DNA of 64,000 nucleotides from Topomyia yanbarensis (taxonomy: Eukaryota; Arthropoda; Insecta; Diptera; Culicidae): contig NC_080670.1 of assembly GCF_030247195.1 (NCBI RefSeq), forward strand, positions 155,880,580 through 155,944,579, read 5' to 3'. Positions within the stretch are counted from its first letter, which is position 1. Each line of letters starts with the position of its first letter. This document shows, in pieces, positions 55,851 through 64,000 of this stretch. The notes below the pieces were generated by a model. That model saw only the letters and a list, made by a program, of their open reading frames with translations, had not been told where the DNA came from and did not search any database. The position numbers and the translations under genes were made by a program.

Positions 55851-56656
55851 GGTGGGCATATTTTTTTCTACATATCGTCGCTGTTGTGCTATCTTATGAC
55901 AAGCGCCATTTTGAACATTTCGAGAAAAACGATTTTTAAAGCTTGAGATTGAATATCTTGCAATTGGTAAATAGTAGAAACAATTCAGAGAATACAATTG
56001 ATGCTTCTGTCTATTCTGTATTAATCTCTCAAATACTATGAAGAGCGGTTGACTATATTACGAGTTTTTGCTAAACATGTAAGCAACGCACTCATACGCG
56101 TCATAGGTGCGTATTGATGACAAAATTTGTATGGCGTGTCATAATCGTGCTAAGAATATTTTCCATAGAAAAAAATCATCAATTATTAACTTTTATTTAT
56201 ATCTTTGGTTTTGTTTGACCTATAAACAATCGGTGAGATGCATTTTAAGGGAAATGAGTCAGGGAAACTAGAAAAAATAATAATTTTTGGATACAGTGTT
56301 GCCAAATATGCTATATTTCCAGTTTAAAACTAAAATTGCTGTATTTTTATTTTGAAAATGATTTTGCCATTGTGTTTCTCAGACATTTTTACATGGAAAA
56401 ACATCTAATACATCGAGATAACTTGTGCCAATGCCCAGACACAGTCATTTTAAGCAAATATCACAGAATTTTTCAGCACGTTTCTCGCTATATCTCAGTA
56501 ACCAAGCAGGATGTCAAAATTCGGAAAACGCCATTTTGTAGAGATTTTTTAGACCAACAATATAGCATATTTAACTCAGTTTACCCCAAAATGGCGTTTG
56601 TCATAAGATAGCACAACAGCGACGATATGAGATGTAGAAAAAAATATGCCCACCTG
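55851..56656. mobile_element. Element with about 65-base inverted ends (CAGGTGGGCATA)
   Basis: The segment CAGGTGGGCATATTTTTTTC through GTCGCTGTTGTGCTATCTTA to CGCCATTTT at 55851-55918 is repeated inverted at 56587-56656, with a 5-base insertion in the right arm. The 670 bases between have no recognised frame. Confidence 0.7.
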
Positions 56657-56734
56657 TACCATCTTGGGTAAGAATAATATTGCAATAAAATTGCACGTTA
56701 CGGCGAATGTGAATATTATTATAGTATTTTCCAC

Positions 56735-57000
56735 ACAATGCAGGTTTTCTATCATAATTTGGTGTGGTCCACTGCACGCATCTGTGGCCAGAGTCACGGT
56801 GGTTTGAGTAGCCGGAGTATTCCCGGTATTAAGCAAAAAGCGATTCCCAGAGGCACTTAATTGGTCGCTGCGGGATTACTATCATAATTTATATATGAAA
56901 AGTTGCGGAATTTGATATGAAATCAAGTATAACTGGTTTACCGCACGCAACTGTGGCCAAAGTTACGGGGGTTTGAGCACCCGGAGTATTCCTGATATTA
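56735..57000. repeat. Degenerate direct duplication
   Basis: CATAATTTGG...CACGCATCTGTGGCCAGAGTCACG (near 56752-56800) and CATAATTTAT...CACGCAACTGTGGCCAAAGTTACG (near 56884-56970), both followed by a GGAGTATTCC motif, are about 140 to 170 bases apart and in the same orientation. Confidence 0.6.
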
Positions 57001-57062
57001 GGGTAAAGTAGTAAAACAGCTATTCAATTTTGCTGGTTTTCATTTCAGTTTATAAGTGTTAA

Positions 57063-57581
57063 CCCTTTCATGCCCAACTTTTTTCTAGTGTATGTAGGGT
57101 TTCAAAACTATTTTTCCTTGAAAACGGAGGGGTCAAGAAACACGGAAAGCATTTTTTCATAAACATAGATGCTTCCGTCGCAGTGCTAGAAGCTGCTCCA
57201 TTTTTATCTTGCAATGCTCAATACAATTCTCCTAGAATATTTACAATAGTCCAATGGCGTGGAAAATGTAGTCAAAGACAGTCTAAATTGATAAGTTTTA
57301 TCAATTTTCAATAATATTGTAACATAAAGAAGATATATGAAAAATTTATTTTCCGTCGTGAACGTAAGCTGTTCCTGGCAGCACTGCTTCATCGGAATCC
57401 AATCAAACTAACTGCAATAACTTCAGTTCTAGAGCTGGTCCTTGAAACTATTAATACTCAAATGAAAGAAAATAGTCACATTTATTAGCCTTACTTGTTT
57501 TTGTGAGCAAATTTTGCCTTAATCAAAAGTTATAGCTGTTTAAAAACGTTGTTGTCCACAAACAACATGGGCATGAATGGG
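57063..57581. mobile_element. Second piggyBac-like TTAA element (519 bp)
   Basis: TTAA at 57059-57062 and 57582-57585 flanks inverted ends CCCTTTCATGCCCAAC and TGGGCATGAATGGG. No transposase frame. Confidence 0.7.
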
Positions 57582-59034
57582 TTAACAATCATGATAGGAT
57601 AAAATTTCTGTTCGAGGATGCTATTTGTGGAATTTAGGAGAGTGTGGTAATAGGAGAGTGTAGGGTATTTGGGTATCTAATGATAATTTAGAGTAGTATT
57701 TCTGGTAGAACTAGACTAGAAACTGGATTGAATAAGGATTTTGACTGATTTTAATACTTATATTTTTTATTACTTGTTATTTTATATTTCTTTACGAATT
57801 GGACCATATATCAGAGTTACTTGAGGAGTGCATTTACTATAGTCCTGTACCAGAATTTCAATCTAACTTTACGGCAGTTAATGTATATTCTCTAAATTTG
57901 TATTACTTGTATCTAAATGAGTTCGGGTTTCGAATTATGTTCGCTGCGTCCTAAACAAAATAGAAAACCTGGTTTCATCTATGTCGTCTCGAATTTTATG
58001 TTCAACTTATTACTGTACACTACACAGTACAGTACCGGACAGTAAAAAAATTTAAACAAAATATTTAAATCTTGAAAATACAAGTTTTAATTAATTGAAT
58101 GGTAACAATTTACACAAAGCCCAAAAAGTCTTTAGCTTAATTCTATTTTGATTTTTTTGCCAAAATAGCCGTGCTCATTGTATCCCGAAATATGGATTAG
58201 TACAGCAAAAAGACAGAATATAGTGAATGTAGTCCAGGGTTATGAAACTGGAATCAGATTTTCATTTCGATCCCATTATTTTAGTCTTATACGCGTGCTG
58301 TCTATAATACAGCGTGGCATCATTTCCAGAAAAAATCGACATGAAAAACTTTTCTGAGACACGGCGATTAATTAAGTGCATCTGGGGGTCGCTTTTTGCC
58401 CACCTTGCACCGTTTGGCTCACAGTCAATCGCATCTGCAAAAAATCTATCCATTGTTTTACGCGCATTTACTGTAGAATTTTGACATCTAACTGCTTCAT
58501 TATTGCACTAATAAGATAATTACACCTCATATTTTATTGTGAAACAGCTGCCAATTTTTGTCATTTTATTTACATTTTTGAACCGTGTATAGTTGGGGCA
58601 AATGGCGGCTGAAAAGTAAGCAATACATTAAATTGAATTTTATTGTTAGAATTCGTGCTAATAATTCCATTATGTGACAAAACGTTCCCACAGATGTAAA
58701 AGAAGTGCAGAAAATCTGAAGAAATATACGAAACAACTTAAAATATGTTGTTTTTATTGAGGCGTACGAAAATTTTATGCGCGAGATATTTTCATTCTCA
58801 AAACCATTTTAAGCGGTGATTTTGTGTTTCCTATAATCTTTGATACATTTTTTCATGGAATTGAAGATATCACTGCATTTGGCTCACTTTTTGATACCCC
58901 TGCGATGGGTTAAAACGTGTTTAACGCTATCTTGATGACATTTTTCTTGCTTTAACTCTGTAATGCGAACATAGCATAAGTTAGAAAGTTTCATTTTGAA
59001 ATATTACTTGTGGCAATAAAAATTGGATTTTAAA

Positions 59035-59857
59035 CTAGGGGCAGATCAAAAATCGGCGAGATAAAATTCATTTTTTCCATTAAATTAGAAATTCAGAATG
59101 CATTTTGCGTGGCGTGTAAGACGTCACGTCACGTCAACCAAACGTCGAACCAAATACAAGAGTAGCAATATGTTTTGGATACCATTTCCCCTCAAAAACA
59201 AATTGAATATCCTTCTTCTGTCGATGATTGTGTACGTGCGAACTGAAGATTGCATATTACACCAGGGTCTAAAACGACAGAATCCTTGGATGTTTGGTTG
59301 AAAATGGAAGCGGATCCGTCATTTGCTGCAATGTCTAATTATTTTACACAAAAAGTACCTAAGCAAAGCGAAGTCAGACATTTCCGCAACGCAGTCCAGG
59401 CCTTATTACTTGGTGCAAATGTAAGTTATTAGTTATTATCACATTTCCGCTCGGATTCGGTTTATTTAGGATAAAATACACCGTTTTGGCAAGAAAAAAC
59501 CGTGTTGAAATTGTAGTTCTATCACTAAAGTCTCTAAACTTGACAATTACCGACCGTACTACTGGTATCCAAAAAGCTGTGTTGCTAGTTTGGCACTATT
59601 TCTTCAAAGTATGTTGTCAATCTGACAGTGTACCTTTATCGGTGTACCTGGATTATAAAATGTGTCCATGAAAAATCGTCAGGGCATTCCGTATTAACAT
59701 ATTTGTATTTGGTCGAACGAAGAGAATGAGCGTAAGACTATTGTTGCCCAGACTTTTCTATGAGGGAGTGCAAAGTTGATGCAAAAAAGGAAATTAAATA
59801 CATTATTTTCAATTTGATGCAAATTTATTATATATTTTTAGAATGATCTGCCCCTAG
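59035..59857. mobile_element. CTAGGGGCAGATCA MITE, copy 3, with about 600 bp of extra cargo
   Basis: The ends CTAGGGGCAGATCA and TGATCTGCCCCTAG are perfect inverses. The outer 110 bases on each side match copies 1 and 2. The interior, about 59150-59745, is absent from them and carries a short intron-like gene fragment. Confidence 0.75.
59304..59508 (+). pseudogene. Possible captured mini-gene inside the MITE
   Basis: From the ATG at 59304 the frame reads MEADPSFAAMSNYFTQKVPK and on to QALLLGAN, then meets GTAAGT at 59421. A 49-nt stretch ending TTTATTTAG (59421-59469) would splice in phase 0 to DKIHRFGKKKPC and a stop. I do not recognise the peptide. It may be a transduplicated exon pair or chance. 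Confidence 0.3.
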
Positions 59858-60089
59858 ATTCCAACCGCACGGCGCACTTATCATTCTTCTTATAGGTTTT
59901 TTCATAGACTGGTTGGTTCGACCGGTTTGTCTATGAGAATACCATCTTTATAGTTTGAAACGCATGTGTTTTGATAGCTCGCAGTTTTCAGTATAAGTTT
60001 TATTATGTATTCGTATTTGGAAAGTGCGGGGTCCAAGTTAGTGGGAAGTGCGCAATATTGATTGGCAAAGCTCAATTGCCTAGTACCTA

Positions 60090-60205
60090 CTGTTTATTGC
60101 TTTGAAAGTTGGATTTTTGATGCACTTCGCATTCACACTTTTTTCACGGTTGCCAAATGAAATCATATAAAATCGACAAAAAATAATGCTTTCGATCAAA
60201 TCTAT
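60090..60205 (+). repeat. Dispersed repeat, left half of the split copy
   Basis: It matches 32838-32945 (TTGGATTTTTGATGCACTTC to TTTCGATCAAAT) and then stops where the TATC microsatellite starts. Confidence 0.65.
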
Positions 60206-60653
<448 letters not shown>

Positions 60654-60659
60654 TATATT

Positions 60660-62380
60660 ATAAAAACTACAAGGAGCAGCCCTATGGGGTTGCACGAACT
60701 CTAGACGTAGGACTATACTACTTAATGTAACATATTTATTTTCTTAGGACTTAGTGTGTGGGAAAAACACCCGGACCGGTGAAGAAAAATCAAATTTTAG
60801 ACAATATAATCACATCTCATGTATAGACCAAGCTTTCTAGTTGCTCTCAAACAGATCCTAAAAGTTCAAACACCCATGGATAACCCCAAGTTTGTAGATG
60901 TTTCGATGCCACAGGATTGTAAAATGGTTAATATTACGTCATGAAAATTCAATTCTGCCGTGACATTTTTTTTGCCTGCAAAATGTCCTGTGTGTATGCA
61001 AAGCTCATGATTTGCTGGGATATCAGCATTGATCTGAAAATGCTTTCCAACGCTGCGCATTGCATACATACAGAACATTTTGCACGTTACCAGAAGTTGT
61101 TCATTTTACCACCGCCACATAATCATTTTACCCACTCGCTATAAACATGTCTCATTTTTGACATGTTTAGAAATCAAGAATCATGTTTGAAAAAATGTGT
61201 TTATGACGAAGTATTTTACCAGATATGTACAAAACATGTCTAACAAGAAACATATAAGGTGATCGTAATATCTCATTCACTTATTAGTTAGAAAATAATG
61301 ACTGCTGAACGTGTTCATTTTACCGCCAGTTCCCCTACCTACCAACACATTCGCCCCAAACATTGAACCCAAGCACACAATGCAAAATGAGTCAACGCTG
61401 ATGATGATGGGTAGAGCGAAAGAGACCACTAGTACCACCACGACACTATCAGCGCATTTCACCAAAATTCCACACGGCCTTTCCCGATTGAAAGGAACGG
61501 CCGCGCTCCATGAAACGCCGCACTTAGCCCATCTGTCATAATGTGGTGATTTTGGATAGCGAAGGGCTGAATGATAACACATTTTGTTCCAAAAAACAGC
61601 CCTGCGTTATGCAACACTTTGTGCAGGTTAATTATACCAGTTGCAAGTGGTGCCAAATTCACCAAGTTCCGTAAAATTCCTTTTAAATTACAGAATTGAT
61701 AAAATTGCTTAAATGAGCTAAACTAATTATTCAAATCCTGTTTTAAAAACTGTCCTTGCGTTTAAACCAAAATGGGAAGCTACAACCACTACATTACTTA
61801 ATTTCAAGCGCAAATAGCAAATACATGTGCTAGTTAAACCAAAAATTTACTGGCAACGTTACAGCGGCATTTAGGAAGCAGTTGGAGCGGTCGCCTGTTG
61901 GACGGCACAGGGTAGCGTACCTCCACAGCCAGTGTAACGGACTTCTAACTCAGTTACACTGGCTGTAAAAAACACAGCTCAGCAATCTGCTTCGCCAGCC
62001 GTTCAACAGTCAACTGAGCGTGTCTGGCCAAGTCCGTTCTTTAAATAGTCTAGATGACGTCATTCATGCGCGCTAGGTGCACAAATCTGACGTGCCGAAT
62101 TTGGGAAGCGCTACCTTCTGTGTGTATTTACACGCGATATTTTGACTAGGTTCTACATTATTTAAATTTTTAATGCAATGATATTAAAAATCTTTGGGTT
62201 TATCTATTGGAATCTATTCTTAAAAGTATTTCGGGGCGATATGCACAAAAAATTTGAAAATTTATCGTGAGATGGCTGAATTATATGCGTTTAAAATTGG
62301 ACAACTTTGCGTTACATACCATTTTAGTAGAATTTGCAAAGTACACCTCCATATCGAAAACAAAGACGTAGTCCTACGTC
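60660..62380. other. Insertion between the two halves of the split repeat
   Basis: It contains the promoter module near 62015 and a hairpin with ACAGCCAGTGTAAC arms at 61925-61967. Short open frames only. Confidence 0.4.
61995..62080 (-). promoter_or_regulatory. CRE-TATA-Inr promoter module 3
   Basis: On the minus strand GAATGACGTCATCTAGACTA leads into TATTTAA (62047-62041), and the initiator TCAGTT has its A at 62015, 32 bases after the TATA start. The first 28 bases match module 1 with one or two differences. Confidence 0.55.
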
Positions 62381-62384
62381 AAAA

Positions 62385-62570
62385 CCGGGATACTGTCAGC
62401 CATGCTAACCTAGCAGCTACCAAAAGTAAGAAGAAGTTTGTTTTTAACACTTTTCAATGTAAATAATCTGTCAGATCAAAGGAGTTGAACTTTTGATTAC
62501 ACTTTTGATTCATCACACTTTCATACTGTGCAGTTCGATTTAGTGAGAACTGTGCAATGCGACATCTACA
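62385..62570 (+). repeat. Dispersed repeat, right half of the split copy
   Basis: CAGCCATGCTAACCTAGCAG to GTGCAGTTCGATTTAGTG matches 32960-33115, with a short insertion near 62485. Confidence 0.65.
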
Positions 62571-63837
62571 GATTAATAGCGTAAATAGGATAATGTGGAT
62601 GTTCGTGTAAATCTATTCTAAGTGATTTGATATAATTTTCTGATTTTTTCTATGAACACTCATCAATTACGGTGTATAATGGACTTGGAGGTTAGGTTCA
62701 TATTTGTGAGTGTCAAAGGGTAACAAACATAAGTTTCGACAAAAGTTAGCTCTCATTTCGAGAATACACTGCTTTCTACGAAGTGGTTTTATACCAGTTT
62801 CGAAATAAAAATTTCAAAATATACTACAGTATCATTCTTTTGCTGAAAAAGACCATTTTCTATTTTGGCGCATTATAACTCCTTTAATAATAAATGGATT
62901 TGTATCATACCAGCAGAGATCTATCGTCAACGCGTGTGTTCTAAAATATTATATATGGACTAGCTGGGGGCTACTTCGCATAATTTTTGAATTCGATATA
63001 AAACAAAAACTAATCAATTTTATTTACATTTATTGCAATATCATTAATTCATATTTATAGCAGAGGTTTTTTCAACAATAAAACATCATATGTCGTATTT
63101 TCTAAATTGAGGGATTAAATTTAAATTAACATTTATAACGTTCATCGTAAAAAAACAACTGCATATTGTTTTTGAAAAGAAAATAATGATGGCGTTTCCA
63201 TTTATCTCTAGTGTGTCGGAATTGGATTTTAAGAGCATTTAAAGATTTTTTGTATTATCAATTATAGAAATAGTCACATGGTGGGATTGAAAACTTCACA
63301 AAATAAAACTATGGGAAAATAAGGGGCTATTGATGACGTACACTTGAGTGCTAAATTGATAGCGTTTTTAGAATACAAGGACGTTCTCAAGTCATGCACC
63401 AGTACCAGTAATTTTGGTGATTAATCCTCCTGAAAATATTGATGAAGATAAACTCAAAACATTATTTAGAGGCTTGGTATCATCGATAAAGTTGTTGAAA
63501 ATGATATTAGAAACAACTTGTTTTGAGGACATCAAAAGCTCATAAAAACCGATCCTGACGTACTAGAAACAAACGGAAAACGCCGTTTTTCGTCATTTTT
63601 CTTCTTCTTCCCGAAAAACAAGACTTCTATTTCACGTGCCTACAATCACTTTTTTTACCTTTTTGTTTGTTATGGTAAACAGTGTTAAGAAAAATGACAA
63701 AAGACATATGCAACATAGTTAAAAGATATAGCTCCACAAATGTCAAAAGTATGATAAAACTAATTAAAGTACGTCTATTGGAAAATATTGAAAAACTGAT
63801 GTAGCCCCACATATCCAAAGTAGCCCCGCACGACGGT

Positions 63838-64000
63838 ACTAGAAAAACTCTAGTAAGAGAACTGCGGAAAGAAAAACAGCATTTCAAGCAACGTATGCCC
63901 CGGCATTGTATGGCAACACGTCCACTGTTATAAGGATAGGCTATGTTCGATTGGAATCGTTTTTGACAGCTAAACGCGAATCCAATCGATCCAAAATGGA
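63838..64000. mobile_element. Second copy of the 9-bp-duplication MITE, cut by the window edge
   Basis: TAGAAAAACTCTAGTAAGAG and the following 160 bases match 37390-37550 closely, including GGCAACACGTCCA and CGAATCCAATCGATCC. The right end lies outside. Confidence 0.8.

Noticed and set aside
61925..61967. Hairpin with ACAGCCAGTGTAAC arms as a terminator or microRNA
   Set aside because: The stem is only 14 bases and nothing else suggests a processed precursor.

Overview
The window looks like part of a culicine mosquito genome (Aedes or Culex type). It has very long introns and many old transposon copies. The tRNA-derived SINE, the I-clade LINE pieces with 3' ends in TTCGTTTATT-type sequence, and the BEL/Pao and DD37E mariner remnants are all types I know from mosquitoes. 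The species assignment is inference. Overall the DNA is AT-rich and about 90% non-coding.

Two real protein-coding genes can be supported. (1) The CBP/p300 acetyltransferase gene nejire lies on the minus strand. I could place five exons: 26380-26323 (start codon), 12222-11930, 11857-8101, 8033-7744 and 7670-7513. They join in frame into 1518 codons plus two bases, covering the N-terminal motif, TAZ1, KIX, a sumoylation-motif-rich linker, the bromodomain and the start of the RING/PHD. The acetyltransferase, ZZ, TAZ2 and NCBD exons are not in the window and must lie beyond its left edge, so 1-7512 is intron. Intron 1 is 14.1 kb and full of transposon debris. (2) The first coding exon of an integrin alpha subunit lies on the plus strand (53235-53548), most like Drosophila inflated (alpha-PS2). 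Everything from 53549 to the right edge is its first coding intron. The two genes point away from each other.

Layout: 1-7512, nej intron with a Tc1/mariner fragment and a broken DD37E mariner inside a 2-kb inverted-repeat element. 7513-12222, nej exons 2-5. 12223-26322, nej intron 1 with a tandem array, MITEs, an arthropod orphan transposon remnant, a 3' piece of an I-clade LINE, a complete LINE insertion that carries only ORF1, a hAT MITE and retrotransposon fragments. 26323-28400, nej exon 1 and its transposon-poor leader/promoter region. 28400-43600, intergenic repeats including a BEL/Pao pol remnant, a Helitron, SINEs, several MITEs and a pair of CRE-TATA-Inr promoter modules. 43600-44500, a candidate plus-strand core promoter and leader. 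44500-53200, piggyBac-like, foldback and other MITEs. 53235-64000, integrin exon and intron with hAT, piggyBac-like and Helitron copies.

The most interesting item is the LINE insertion at 20109-21859. It has a perfect initiator/downstream-promoter-element start, an intact 334-residue ORF1, a poly(A) tail and a 14-bp target duplication, but no ORF2, and its 3' end resembles that of the I-clade LINE piece 2 kb away. All calls come from reading the sequence and from memory of protein families; no database was searched.
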